From the NCBI GenBank assembly GCA_023260655.1, contig JALQUU010000001.1, positions 51,193-115,192 of the forward strand: a stretch of DNA of 64,000 nucleotides, in the 5' to 3' direction. The notes under the pieces are model-generated. The model made no database searches. It worked only from the letters and a program-made list of their open reading frames with translations, and had not been told where the DNA came from. The position numbers and the translations under genes were made by a program. Numbering within the stretch: position 1 is the stretch's first letter; every line of letters begins with the position of its first letter. The DNA is from Paracoccaceae bacterium. Lineage in GTDB: Bacteria; Pseudomonadota; Alphaproteobacteria; Rhodobacterales; Rhodobacteraceae. Positions 1-10,044 of the stretch are shown piece after piece.

Positions 1-375
1 GCGGCCTACGCAGGCCTCGCAGGGCGCCGTGACGATACGGTGATCTGCGCCGTCCACTCCTTCACCCCCCAGCTTCGCGGCCGCCCGCCCCGCCCTTGGC
101 ATGTGGGCATCCTCTATTCGCATCTGGATGAGCGCCTCGCCCTGCCCCTCATCGCCCGGCTCCGGCAGGAGCCCGACCTCTGCATCGGCGACAACGAACC
201 CTATTCCGGCCACCTGCCGGGCGACGCGATTGATCGCCACGCCCTCAAGCCCGGTCGCCCGAATATCCTGATCGAACTTCGCAACGACCTGATCGGCACC
301 CAAGCCGAACAGGTCAAATGGGCCAAACGGCTGGCGCCGATCCTCGAAGAGGTTCTGGCCGCCAGCGGATTTTAA
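1..375 (+). CDS. N-formylglutamate amidohydrolase family protein, 5' truncated by window edge
   Basis: Frame 1 is open from base 1 (AAYAGLAGRRDDTVICAVHSFTPQLRGRPPRPWHVGILYS...); family-like HSFTP and IEIRND-type C-terminus. Confidence 0.8.
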   Translation, partial: AAYAGLAGRRDDTVICAVHSFTPQLRGRPPRPWHVGILYSHLDERLALPLIARLRQEPDLCIGDNEPYSGHLPGDAIDRHALKPGRPNILIELRNDLIGTQAEQVKWAKRLAPILEEVLAASGF

Positions 376-387
376 AGGAGAACCACC

Positions 388-711
388 ATGGACAAGATCG
401 ACGACCGCACCATGATCGAACTGGAAGCCGCCGCCTTCCGCACGCTCCGCCATCACCTGATGGAAAAGCGCACCGATGCGCAAAACATCGACCTGATGAA
501 TCTGGCAGGCTTCTGCCGCAACTGCCTTGCCCGCTGGGTGCAGGAAGCCGCGAACGAGCGCGGCATCGCCATGGATAAGGAAGAGGCCCGCACGCTCTAT
601 TACGGCATGCCCTATGACGCGTGGAAAGACCTCAAACAGACCGAAGCCGACGCTGCTAAGAAAGCCGCCTTCGAAGTCGCTTTCGCGGAAAACGTCGGCA
701 AGAAGGACTGA
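388..711 (+). CDS. DUF1244 family protein
   Basis: MDKIDDRTMIELEAAAFRTLRHHLMEKRTDAQNIDLMNLAGFCRNCLARW...YGMPYDAWK; recognised family pattern; SD upstream. Confidence 0.85.
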   Translation: MDKIDDRTMIELEAAAFRTLRHHLMEKRTDAQNIDLMNLAGFCRNCLARWVQEAANERGIAMDKEEARTLYYGMPYDAWKDLKQTEADAAKKAAFEVAFAENVGKKD

Positions 712-864
712 GCGCACTTCATGCGACAGCACAGGATATTCTTGCGCGAATTTACAAAAATGCAGGACAGGATTGCGCGATTTGGCGTCATCTCGCCGAA
801 ATAGCAAACCTGTCCCACCCCATATGGCGCATCATAGGTGCAAATTACCTTCTGGAGATGCGCC

Positions 865-1866
865 ATGATCGAGACCCCCTACCTCCTCTTCCTCGGCGAT
901 GCGCCGGATATGCTCGCCGCCAAAGTGGCCATCGGCATCCGTGACTGGCGCCCCGAATACGCCATCGGCCAATACCGCATGGACGGCTGCAACGCCGATC
1001 TGGGCCTGCCGGATCTGAGCCTTGAAGAAGCCAAGGCAAAGGGCGTCAAAACCCTCGTGATCGGCGTGGCCAACCGTGGCGGCATCATCAGCCCCGCATG
1101 GAAAAAGGTGCTCGTTCAGGCGCTCGAAGAGGGCTTCGATCTGGCCTCCGGCCTCCACAACCTCCTGCGCGACGAACCCGACCTGAAAGCCGTGGCCGAA
1201 GCCACCGGCCGCCAATTGCACGACGTACGCGTGCCTTCCGTGCAATACGCGATCGCCAACGGTGTGAAGCGCCGCGGCAAGCGCTGCCTCGCCGTGGGCA
1301 CGGATTGCTCGGTCGGCAAGATGTACACCGCGCTCTGCATGGAGAAAGACATGCGCGAGCGCGGCATGAAAGCCACCTTCCGCGCCACGGGCCAGACGGG
1401 CATCCTGATCACCGGCGGCGGCGTGCCGCTCGATGCCGTGATCGCCGACTTCATGGCGGGTTCCATCGAATATCTCACCCCCGACAATGATGCCGATCAC
1501 TGGGATCTCATCGAAGGTCAGGGCTCGCTCTTCCACGTCTCCTATTCCGGCGTGACCCTCGCGCTCGTGCATGGCGGCCAGCCGGATGCGCTCGTCGTCT
1601 GCCACGAACCGACCCGCCCCCATATGCGCGGCCTGCCGGGTTACAAACTCCCGACGCTGGAACAAGTACGCGATATGGCACTGGCACTCGCGCGCGTCGC
1701 CAATCCGGCAGCGCAAGTGATCGGTTATTCGATCAACACCCAGCACATGAAAGAAGACGAGGCCCGCGCCTATCTGGCGGAGATCGAACGCACCCTCGGC
1801 CTGCCCGCCACCGACCCCTATCGTTTTGGCGCCGGAAAGCTGGTAGACGCCTTGGCAACACTCTGA
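865..1866 (+). CDS. dgcN: DUF1611 family protein, DgcN-like (D-glutamate N-acetyltransferase)
   Basis: P-loop-like VGTDCSVGKMYTAL; DUF1611 pattern; followed by an enolase-superfamily epimerase as in dgcN-dgcA loci; SD ggag before ATG 865. Confidence 0.75.
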   Translation: MIETPYLLFLGDAPDMLAAKVAIGIRDWRPEYAIGQYRMDGCNADLGLPDLSLEEAKAKGVKTLVIGVANRGGIISPAWKKVLVQALEEGFDLASGLHNLLRDEPDLKAVAEATGRQLHDVRVPSVQYAIANGVKRRGKRCLAVGTDCSVGKMYTALCMEKDMRERGMKATFRATGQTGILITGGGVPLDAVIADFMAGSIEYLTPDNDADHWDLIEGQGSLFHVSYSGVTLALVHGGQPDALVVCHEPTRPHMRGLPGYKLPTLEQVRDMALALARVANPAAQVIGYSINTQHMKEDEARAYLAEIERTLGLPATDPYRFGAGKLVDALATL

Positions 1867-1875
1867 GGACAGAGC

Positions 1876-1926
1876 GAGGGGCGCTGCCCCTCGCGCTCCC
1901 CGGGATATTTAGACCAATATGAAAGA
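1876..1926 (+). repeat. Dispersed intergenic element copy 1 (GC hairpin + GGATATTT..CCAATATGAAAG)
   Basis: GAGGGGCgctGCCCCTCgcgctccccGGGATATTTagaCCAATATGAAAGac. Confidence 0.7.
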
Positions 1927-2896
1927 CACAATACAGCTTTCCGTTACCCGCGACGTTTTCAAACTGGCTCAGGTTTTCACGATTTCCCGTGGCAGCCGCA
2001 CCGAAGCCTATGTTCTCACCGTCGCCGTGACAGATAGCGGCGTGACAGGGTTCGGCGAATGCGTGCCTTATGCGCGCTATGGCGAGACGCTGGAAAGCGT
2101 GGGAGAAGAGATCCGCTCTTTGCCGTCTGTATTCGATCGCGCGTCCTTGCAGGGTTTGCTGCCCGCAGGTGCCGCTCGCAATGCCGTGGATTGCGCCTTG
2201 TGGGATCTGGAGGCGAAGCGCGCCGGAAAGCGGGTGTGGGAGCTGGCCGGGTTGCCTACGCCGAAGCCCGAGATTACCGCCTATACGCTGTCGCTGGCTG
2301 CGCCCGAAGAGATGGAAGCGCAGGCGGCAAAGAACGCGTTCCGCCCGCTTCTGAAGATCAAGCTCGGCACGCCTGATGATATGCCCCGCCTCGAAGCGGT
2401 GCGCAGGGGCGCGCCGCAGTCCAGGATTATTGTCGACGCGAACGAAGGCTGGAGCGCGGAGGTCTACGCCGATCTCGCGCCGCACCTGGTGCGGATGGGC
2501 GTGGCCCTTGTGGAACAACCCTTGCCTGCATCGCAAGACGAGGCGCTCCTCGGCATGGCGCGCCCCTTACCCGTTTGCGCCGATGAAAGCTGCCATGACC
2601 GCGCCTCGCTCGCGGCACTGAAAGGCAAGTATGACGTGATCAACATCAAGCTCGACAAGACTGGCGGTTTGACCGAGGCGCTGCTCTTGCGCGAAGCGGC
2701 TTTGGCAGAAGGCTACAAGGTGATGGTGGGCTGCATGGTCGGCTCGTCGCTGGCCATGGCCCCTGCCGTTCTCGTCGCACAAGGGGCGATGGTCACCGAT
2801 CTCGACGGCCCGCTGTTGCTTGGCGAAGATCGCGCCGCACCGCTCCATTACGATGCGGCAGGTGTGCATCCGCCAACGCCTGCGCTCTGGGGCTGA
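1919..2896 (+). CDS. dgcA: N-acetyl-D-glutamate racemase / dipeptide epimerase (enolase superfamily), DgcA-like
   Basis: Enolase superfamily motifs (KIKLG, IVDANEGW, CADESCHD, NIKLDKTGGLTEAL); adjacent to dgcN. Confidence 0.78.
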   Translation: MKDTIQLSVTRDVFKLAQVFTISRGSRTEAYVLTVAVTDSGVTGFGECVPYARYGETLESVGEEIRSLPSVFDRASLQGLLPAGAARNAVDCALWDLEAKRAGKRVWELAGLPTPKPEITAYTLSLAAPEEMEAQAAKNAFRPLLKIKLGTPDDMPRLEAVRRGAPQSRIIVDANEGWSAEVYADLAPHLVRMGVALVEQPLPASQDEALLGMARPLPVCADESCHDRASLAALKGKYDVINIKLDKTGGLTEALLLREAALAEGYKVMVGCMVGSSLAMAPAVLVAQGAMVTDLDGPLLLGEDRAAPLHYDAAGVHPPTPALWG

Positions 2897-3304
2897 TCAG
2901 CGGATCACATGCACCGCGCAAGGCGCATGGCGCAACACATTGGTCGCCGTCGAACCGATCAGGATGTTCTGCACGCCCGGGCGGTGCGAGGCCACCACGA
3001 TGCAGCCAACGTCGTGATGCGCGGCCCAGTCGGAAATCGTGCGGCCCGCATGACCTTCCACCACCTGCACTTCGGCATTTGAAAGCCCCTCCGTGATCTT
3101 GGAGAGCTGGGCGATCAGCTCGGCGCGCGCCTCTTCCTTGAAGTTCGCCGGAAGGTATCCGGCCACATAGCCCGGAACAGACTCCTGAACGTGCAGGAGC
3201 GTTATCCGCCCCTCTGCCCCGGCTAGGGCTTTGCCAACTTCGAGCGCCTGTTTCGTGTTGCGATCGGCCTCGAAACTGACGGGGATAAGAACATGGTGAT
3301 ACAT
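2897..3304 (-). CDS. Universal stress protein UspA family
   Basis: MYHHVLIPVSFEADRNTKQALEVGKAL...GSTATNVLRHAPCAVHVIR. Confidence 0.9.
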   Translation of the reverse strand: MYHHVLIPVSFEADRNTKQALEVGKALAGAEGRITLLHVQESVPGYVAGYLPANFKEEARAELIAQLSKITEGLSNAEVQVVEGHAGRTISDWAAHHDVGCIVVASHRPGVQNILIGSTATNVLRHAPCAVHVIR

Positions 3305-3447
3305 CTGGCCCTCCTGACCGGTTTCGACGTGAGCCATAACAGCGTTCGAAGGGACACACCTTGATGCAGGTCAGCTTCCTGCCGCGGCCTCGTTAACGCT
3401 TGGTTAAGCAATCGCCGTCAAACCAAAGGCGTCTCCGGAGGCCTCAG

Positions 3448-4062
3448 ATGCATCGACCCATTGCGTTTCTTGTTGCTCTTACCACCTCCTGCCTTCCAGC
3501 CGAGGCAAACCCCTGGCCGCGCGAAAAGGGCACCTTATTCGGAACACTGAGCCAGGATGCAGCCCACTATACCTCGCTCTACCTCGATCTCGGGATCACA
3601 GCGCGAACCTCGCTTACCCTCGAAGCCGGGAATGATGGCGCGCAGAGGAAGGCCTTGCTCTTTCTCCGCCATGCCTTGCCGCTCAAAGGCAAAACCGCCG
3701 CGCTCGAAATCGGAGCGGGGCTCGAAGGCGCCCAGCCCGTCTTTTCCGCCGGTTTTTCCATCGGGCGCGGTGTGGCTTTTGGCAAGCGCTCGGGCTGGAT
3801 CAGCGCTGATGCGCGCGGCTTCTTCGACATAAGCGGGCGCATCGAGCGGGCCACTTTGGGCCTCACTCTCGGCCAGCATCACGGCAGCCGCGTGATGTCC
3901 ATCGCGCAGATCAATTCCGAGGCCTCGATAACCGGCATCAACGCCGTATTGGCCACCTCTCTCGTCTGGGAATTCAAACCGGGCTTCCACACCGAACTCG
4001 GTGCCGAAATCGGCACGAGCGCGGCACAGAAAGCGAAACTGGGGATCTGGTTCAGCTTTTGA
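3448..4062 (+). CDS. Secreted/outer-membrane beta-barrel-like hypothetical protein
   Basis: Signal peptide-like N-terminus (MHRPIAFLVALTTSCLPAEA), alternating amphipathic strands, C-terminal ...GIWFSF. Confidence 0.6.
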   Translation: MHRPIAFLVALTTSCLPAEANPWPREKGTLFGTLSQDAAHYTSLYLDLGITARTSLTLEAGNDGAQRKALLFLRHALPLKGKTAALEIGAGLEGAQPVFSAGFSIGRGVAFGKRSGWISADARGFFDISGRIERATLGLTLGQHHGSRVMSIAQINSEASITGINAVLATSLVWEFKPGFHTELGAEIGTSAAQKAKLGIWFSF

Positions 4063-4098
4063 AATGGCATTTTTCCGAGGCCCCGATAGGCTTCGCGC

Positions 4099-4599
4099 AT
4101 GAGCAAAGAACCCGTCTCTCCTATCCGCACCACGGACGCAGAAGCCCTAGAAACCGCACGGCACCTCCTCGCAGAAGCGCGCCATGCGGCGCTTGGTGTG
4201 ATCAACCCCGAAACCCAAGGCCCGATGGTCACCCGCGTTGCTATAGGCCTCGCCGAGGATGGCACACCGATCACCTTCGTCTCGGATCTTTCTGCCCACA
4301 GCCGCGCGCTCCGGGCCAATCCGAAAGCCTCGCTCCTGATCGGCGAGCCGGGCGCGAAGGGCGATCCGCTAAACCATCCCCGCCTCACTCTCCTCGCCAC
4401 TGCCGAGGAAGTCCTGCGCAGCGGTGCCGAGCATGACGCGCTGGCACGGCTCTGGCTCCGCGATCACCCCAAAGCCAAGCTTTACATCGGCTTCGGGGAT
4501 TTCTGCTTCTTCCGGTTCCGTCTTTCGGCGATCCACCTGAACGGTGGCTTCGGCAAGGCCTACAGGCTCGGCCCTGTCGATTTGGGGCTCAGGGCTTAA
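4099..4599 (+). CDS. HugZ/pyridoxamine 5'-phosphate oxidase-like FMN-binding protein
   Basis: ARHLLAEARHAALGVINPETQGPMVTRVAIGLAEDGTPITFVSDLSAHSRALRANPKASLLIGEPG. Confidence 0.8.
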   Translation: MSKEPVSPIRTTDAEALETARHLLAEARHAALGVINPETQGPMVTRVAIGLAEDGTPITFVSDLSAHSRALRANPKASLLIGEPGAKGDPLNHPRLTLLATAEEVLRSGAEHDALARLWLRDHPKAKLYIGFGDFCFFRFRLSAIHLNGGFGKAYRLGPVDLGLRA

Positions 4600-6881
4600 T
4601 TGTCAATCCGCGCCGTCACTGTCAGCGTGCCCTTCACCGCCTGCGGCCAATGCAGCGTCGCCGAACGCCCGCCGCTGCCCTGCTCGGTTTCCACATAGGG
4701 CTGCTCCCAGATCACCGCATTCGACGACGATCGCAGCGCACCCCGCGCCACCACGGCCTCCACGTTCCGCACCCGCCCACCGAAGGGCAGAAGCCCGTTC
4801 GTTTCGAGCGTCCACGTGGTCGCCGCCGTATTCACTGAAAGCGTCAGCGCCCTCGGGTTCTCGATCATCGAGGACACGCCATTGAAGCTGTTCCCCTTGA
4901 TCCAGACGTTCCGGCAGCGCGACCAATCGAGATCGGCGAAAGTCGTGTCCACGCTCTCCACCCGGTCGATCCCGTTACCGATGGTGCGGAACGTATTGCC
5001 CGTCACGCAGAGCCCCTGCAGGAAGTGGCCCGGCCCATAGGGTTTCACCACGATGAAGGTGAACCACGGCACGGTATGACCGCATTGGAATACGTTCTGC
5101 GAAACGGTCTGCCCCGCGAAGGAATATTCTGAATTGTAATCCGGAGCCTGATCGTGCTCGTTCGTCCATTCGATGAAGCAATTGTCGATTTAATTGCCAA
5201 CGATGGAGTTGCGGCAATTGCTCTGGGTGATGATCAGGCCACCAAGCCGCACACCCTGCCCCGTCGCATCGCCCTGAAACCAGTGGTTCCCCGCGAAAAG
5301 GTTCGACGAACCGCCGATCACCGCGAAATGGCGGTGCTGGGTGATCCGGTTGTCGCGGATTTTCACATCATTGCCATTGGTGTTGAGCGCGATGGTCTTG
5401 CGATCTTGCGCGGCGATATTCGATTCCGGTGACAGGAACTGGTTGCGATCCACCAGCATCCCTTGGCAGCCCTGCCCATGGCTCGAAATCGCACGGTCTT
5501 TCGGGTCTCCGAACACGCAATCGCACACCTGGAAAGTCAGTCCAGCCGGTGCCATCAGGATGCAGCTTGCGCGCGCCGAGCAGTTGAACTCGATATCCGA
5601 GATGATGAGCTTCGAGATCTTCTCGAACCCCGAGAAATCGAGCACGTATTTGAAGCGTCGGAAGGTGTAGATCTGCGTGCCTGCCGCATCGTAAAGCGGT
5701 TGCGAAAGCTCGATTTCCTGCGTCGCCACGTTCTTCGAGCGCACATAAACCTCGCGCCCCACACCCGCCGCCGTCACGAGCGAGCCCACCGGAATATTCG
5801 CCACATTGGCCACGTTCGACAGTTTGTAGGGCGAGGACACCGAATAGAACGCTTGGCTCGTCACCACCGTATCATCCCAGTCCGACCCGTTCTCCACATA
5901 GAACTGGCCGTTCCAGATCACGCTGCGCTGCGCATATTCGGTGCGGTTCGGCACCGCCGCCGCCATGTCGATCGGCTCGCTCACATTGATCCGCCGCCCG
6001 CAGAGATCGAGGCTCTCGTGATCCGAGGCATTGTTCAGGCATTGCCACGCCTTCTTGAACGCCAAAACCTCGTCGCCAAAGGCATCGATGTAGGCCACGA
6101 GGTGGAAATCCTGCGCCAGCGACAAGACCCGCGCCGTCGGCATGGAAAGTCGGCCTTCGAAGCGCACATGGTTCTGCATGGTCAGGTCGGAATTGAGGAA
6201 GAACGTCCCCGAAGGCACCACCACAGTCCGCCCGCCCGCAGCCGCATCCGCGGCTTGAAATGCGGCCGTGTCATCGGTCACGCCGTCACCCGCAGCCCCG
6301 AAATCGCGCACATCCACCGTGCCCATCATATCGGGCACGAAAATGCCCGTGACGTCCTCGATCTCGATATCGTCTACTCGCACCGTGCCGCCGGTCTGGC
6401 CCGTCAGGTCGATGCCGAAATGGCCGTAGATCGCCGAGCGGCCCCACTCCATGGTCACGCCGCCGCGCGCGCCTGTCCCGACGATCGCCGAAACCTCAAC
6501 CACTTGGCCATAGGTCGGGATCTGCACTTCTGCCCCCGCCGTCACCACACCCGCAATCGCCGCACCACCCGGCCCAGCCGCAAAGGCCGCGATCCGCACT
6601 TTGGGCAGCGCCCCCGCAACGGCCTTCACCCGTGCCGTCACCCGCAGGTAGCACCCCGGCAGGATCGGGGTCTGCCCCTTGTAGCTCAGTTTCTGCGTCG
6701 CGCTCGTCTTGGTCAGTTCCAGACAGCCGCCGAAATCCTGATCCGCCGGAACAAATGCCGCGTTCCCCACATTCGCATAGCTGTCCGACCCCGCCACGCC
6801 GTCCCCGCTCGACCATTGCGACAGCCCCGCCGAAAACGGCGCCGGAGTGAACAGAATACCGTCAGTGATCGCCTTGTTCAT
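4596..6881 (-). pseudogene. Glycosyl hydrolase family 28-related / pectate-lyase-superfamily protein with in-frame TAA
   Basis: ORF 6881->5190 (MNKAITDGILFTPAPFSAGL...RNSIVGN*) continues in the same frame after the stop (IDNCFIEWTNEHDQAPDYNSEYSFAGQTVSQNVFQCGHTVPWFTFIVVKPYG...) to 4596. Confidence 0.75.
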
Positions 6882-6979
6882 GAAAACCCCTTTCACGCGC
6901 AGCGCCCAATTGCGCCGTTCGCCTCGGGGTAGTCAGGTTTTGTTAACCTGCCGTCAGACCAGCGCGCGCAGGGCCCGCG

Positions 6980-7375
6980 TCAAGCCGCAGGTGGCGGCGC
7001 GGGGATCAACTGCACCGCATCCACTTTCCAGCCGCCCTCGCCTTGGATCATCTTGTAATCGAGATGGAAAAGCCGCCCCTCCGCGTCGATCACTTCCACC
7101 CGCTGCCAGAGCGACCCCGCGATCTCCCGCAAATCGAGCATCCGGAAACTCTGGAACCGCCAAACCATCGGGTAGCCATTGCGCACCATCGTGCCGAAAT
7201 TCTCGGCCGATCCGAAAATCCCCTGAATGCCGGGGCTCGCATGCTCGAACGCGCCCACGAAATCGTCCCGCGCGAAATCGCCGAACTGATCGGCGATCAC
7301 CGCACCGATTTCGGCCTCCTGCGCGGCAGCAGGCAGGGGCAACAACATCAGCAGGGAAAAAAGAAAAGGGCTCAT
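6980..7375 (-). CDS. DUF4864 domain-containing periplasmic protein
   Basis: Signal peptide plus AEIGAVIADQFGDFARDDFVGAFEHASPGIQGIFGSAENFGTMVRNGYPMVWR. Confidence 0.75.
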   Translation of the reverse strand: MSPFLFSLLMLLPLPAAAQEAEIGAVIADQFGDFARDDFVGAFEHASPGIQGIFGSAENFGTMVRNGYPMVWRFQSFRMLDLREIAGSLWQRVEVIDAEGRLFHLDYKMIQGEGGWKVDAVQLIPAPPPAA

Positions 7376-7411
7376 AAGCCAAAGCTAATGCGTCCTGCCC
7401 TCAATACAAGT

Positions 7412-8047
7412 TCACTTCCGCTTGAAGAAGCGCCCCAAACGGCTCGTCGTCCCAGAAATGGAGTCGCCTGCCGCGTCAAAAGCCTCTTCCACATCCTCGA
7501 TCACCGGATCGATCCGCTTCATCCGGAACCGGATCCAGCGCACCCGAACACCCCAGATGAGCGCCGCAAGGAAAGTCAGGAGCACGATGTTGAACCACGG
7601 AATGATCCGCACATCCGGCCCCTCCACGGGCCAGACCTCCACCGCATTCGGAAAGATCGTCAGATACTCATTCCGCCAGCCATAGTGGCGCACCACAGCC
7701 CATTGCGGGTCCGCCGCCGTGGATTTCAAATCCCCCGCTTCCGCCTGCAAATTCGCCGTATCGAACTTGAAATAGGGCGGCCATCCCCAGCCCGTATCCT
7801 CGTTGCGATAGACCATGATCCGGTCATCCGCGCGCTTAGCCTGAATGAAGAACACATCGCGGTTCACCGAGGTGCCATCTGTGCCCACATCCGCCGGCGC
7901 CCAGAAAATCGAGTTCTCCCCGAAATCGATCCGCTTCGAATAGGTATCGGTGATCCGCACGATATCATGCTGCGGCAGGGTGTAATGCAGCCAGCCCGCC
8001 AACAGCAGCCAGACCAAACCCCAGAACGTCCATTTTACATAGCGCAT
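7412..8047 (-). CDS. DUF1523 family membrane protein
   Basis: MRYVKWTFWGLVWLLLAGWLHYTLPQHDIVRITDTYSKRIDFGENSIFWA; two TM segments. Confidence 0.75.
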   Translation of the reverse strand: MRYVKWTFWGLVWLLLAGWLHYTLPQHDIVRITDTYSKRIDFGENSIFWAPADVGTDGTSVNRDVFFIQAKRADDRIMVYRNEDTGWGWPPYFKFDTANLQAEAGDLKSTAADPQWAVVRHYGWRNEYLTIFPNAVEVWPVEGPDVRIIPWFNIVLLTFLAALIWGVRVRWIRFRMKRIDPVIEDVEEAFDAAGDSISGTTSRLGRFFKRK

Positions 8048-8058
8048 CGCAGCAGTCC

Positions 8059-8325
8059 TCACGTGTAATTCGTAATATAGATGATCGTGCCGATCACGAT
8101 CACCGGAATGAAATAGACAAGCAGGATCAGCTTGTGGCGCAGCGAGCGCTCATAGGCTTCCATCCCCTCGCGGATAAAGGCGCTCCGGTCGCCCTCCCGC
8201 TTTTCCTCGTCCCATTGCAGCTTCAGCTTCCCCCGCCGCACCGAGCGGGAATAAATCGAGATCCCCAGATAGACCACACTGAGAAAGAGAAAGCCGAAGA
8301 CCACCAATCGAACCAAAGCTATCAT
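8059..8325 (-). CDS. Small two-TM membrane protein, unknown function
   Basis: MIALVRLVVFGFLFLSVVYLGISIYSRSVRRGKLKLQWDEEKREGDRSAFIREGMEAYERSLRHKLILLVYFIPVIVIGTIIYITNYT; tightly packed with neighbours. Confidence 0.6.
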   Translation of the reverse strand: MIALVRLVVFGFLFLSVVYLGISIYSRSVRRGKLKLQWDEEKREGDRSAFIREGMEAYERSLRHKLILLVYFIPVIVIGTIIYITNYT

Positions 8326-8326
8326 C

Positions 8327-9754
8327 TCAATCCCTCCAGCGCTCTTTCCGCCGGGCCTTGCGGCGGTCGTCGTCGTCATCGTCGCGCCTCTTCGGCGCCT
8401 CGCGCCTCACAGCCCCCCAAGGGCCAACCCGCGCCACAACATCCTCGCGTTTCGGCGGTGGCGGCGGCGGAGAAGGCTCTTCCATCCCCGCCTCATGCCC
8501 GAAAAGTCGCGCCCGCGTGCCCAGCTTGTCCACCTGATACTCGCGCGCCAGAAAATCAGCCACATAGGATTTCTTTGTCTCGCTCCAGCCCCGATACAGC
8601 CGATAGAACAGCGCCTTATGGCAGATGAACAACTGCCGCACATCCTTCGGCGCAAGCTCCGCCAGCAACTGGTTAACCAGATCCCGCTGCGGCACATCCG
8701 CCGCCCGCAGCGTGTAGAAATAAGCCGGATGATCTGAAGAAATCCGCGGCCACGGCGCACCGTCTTCGGCCCAAGCCACCAGCGCATTCAGCGCATGGAA
8801 CTCTTCGGGCAACCGCGCCGCATGCGCCCGCGCCGAGGCCCGGATCTCGCTCCGCGTCGCCCCCGTCAGGTCAACGCCCGCCTCCTGCGCCGCATCCACC
8901 ACGATGAAATCCATCTTCTGGCGCAGGATCGCCGTCGCATCGATCCCCCGCGCCTTCACGATAGGCTCCACCAAACCATTCGCCTCGAAAAACCGCGCAA
9001 TCGCGTTCCGGTCCCGCAGATCGAGCACCAACCCGATCGGCAAAGCCCCCAGCGCCTCCTTCGGCCCCACAGAGACCACCGCAGGCTGGTCCACCGAGCG
9101 AAAGAGATACACACCCCCGAAATGCGAGGTCCAGAAATCCTCCTCAATGAATTCCATCTGCTTGAGCCGCACCGGATTGCGCGTCACATCGCCCGTCTTC
9201 TTCGACAGCCCGATCATCTCCGCGATCAGCACATCGTCAAACCACGCATCCTCTTCGGAAAGGAACCGGTCCACCTTGCGGCCCAGCGCCTCGGCATCCT
9301 TCACCGTGCCGCCCGTCGTATCCGCTTCGATCCGGAACTTCCGCAAATCGAAAAGCCGCGCCGGCGTCTCAACCGAGAAAACCGTATCCACGATCTCCCC
9401 CGCCACCGAATCACGCGCCATCAGCGCAAAAAGCTGCGCTTCATTCTCGGTGATGAACCGCTTCAGAATCGCCCGCTCGTTGGAAAAAGTCGCATCCAGC
9501 AACGGCGCGGTCTTCTGCTCGGTCGTCAAAAGGATGAACTGGCGGTTCACCCCGTTGGGGTTGAGGTACAACGGCTCGCCCAACTCCGCCGCCACTTCCG
9601 GCGAGAACCCCGAAATATCGACATGGAACTCCAAAAGCGCCGTCCGCTTCCCGTTCAACACCGAAAGCGCCCGATTATACCGCTCCACCAGCGCCGGACT
9701 CTCCACCCGCACCAGATTGCCGAACATCAGCCCTTTGGAGATGAGCCGTTTCAT
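8327..9754 (-). CDS. DUF6638-like protein, unknown function
   Basis: 475-aa ORF MKRLISKGLMFGNLVRVESPALVERYNRALSVLNGKRTALLEFHVDISGFSPEVAAELGEPLYLNPNGVNRQFILL...; overlaps the upstream gene by 4 nt. Confidence 0.6.
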   Translation of the reverse strand: MKRLISKGLMFGNLVRVESPALVERYNRALSVLNGKRTALLEFHVDISGFSPEVAAELGEPLYLNPNGVNRQFILLTTEQKTAPLLDATFSNERAILKRFITENEAQLFALMARDSVAGEIVDTVFSVETPARLFDLRKFRIEADTTGGTVKDAEALGRKVDRFLSEEDAWFDDVLIAEMIGLSKKTGDVTRNPVRLKQMEFIEEDFWTSHFGGVYLFRSVDQPAVVSVGPKEALGALPIGLVLDLRDRNAIARFFEANGLVEPIVKARGIDATAILRQKMDFIVVDAAQEAGVDLTGATRSEIRASARAHAARLPEEFHALNALVAWAEDGAPWPRISSDHPAYFYTLRAADVPQRDLVNQLLAELAPKDVRQLFICHKALFYRLYRGWSETKKSYVADFLAREYQVDKLGTRARLFGHEAGMEEPSPPPPPPKREDVVARVGPWGAVRREAPKRRDDDDDDRRKARRKERWRD

Positions 9755-10044
9755 CGCCCCATCACCCCACGCACGGCCTTAACAACCACCGAAGCCACCA
9801 GCACCGCCCCGATCGCCAACACATAGAACGAGGCCAAGACCCCTTCCGGCGCATCCGTGGCCGAGCACTGCCCCGCCTCTCCAAGATGCAGCACGAAATC
9901 CGCCCCGCAATTCGAGGCCGTCCCAAAAAACGCCGGGATCAGCGCCGCCACAGGCACCCAGATCAGCATCCGCATCCACGCCATTCCCGAAACGAACCAC
10001 GCAGCCCCCAGCGCCACGGCGAAAAACATCAGAAGAAAGCTCAT
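9751..10044 (-). CDS. Small membrane protein, unknown function
   Basis: MSFLLMFFAVALGAAWFVSGMAWMRMLIWVPVAALIPAFFGTASNCGADFVLH...; translationally coupled on both sides. Confidence 0.55.
   Translation of the reverse strand: MSFLLMFFAVALGAAWFVSGMAWMRMLIWVPVAALIPAFFGTASNCGADFVLHLGEAGQCSATDAPEGVLASFYVLAIGAVLVASVVVKAVRGVMGR

Noticed and set aside
711-860. Imperfect repeat acaggatattcttgcgcgaattt / gacaggattgcgcgattt upstream of dgcN
   Set aside because: Only partial similarity and no symmetry; may be chance or a weak operator, not supportable alone.
3400-3447. Extended N-terminus MVKQSPSNQRRLRRPQ for the 3448..4062 protein
   Set aside because: The signal peptide begins at MHRPIAFLVAL with a GGAG SD upstream; the extension is unlikely to be translated.
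5463-6932. 489-aa plus ORF opposite the GH28-like gene
   Set aside because: Arg/His-rich antisense shadow ORF with no recognisable features.
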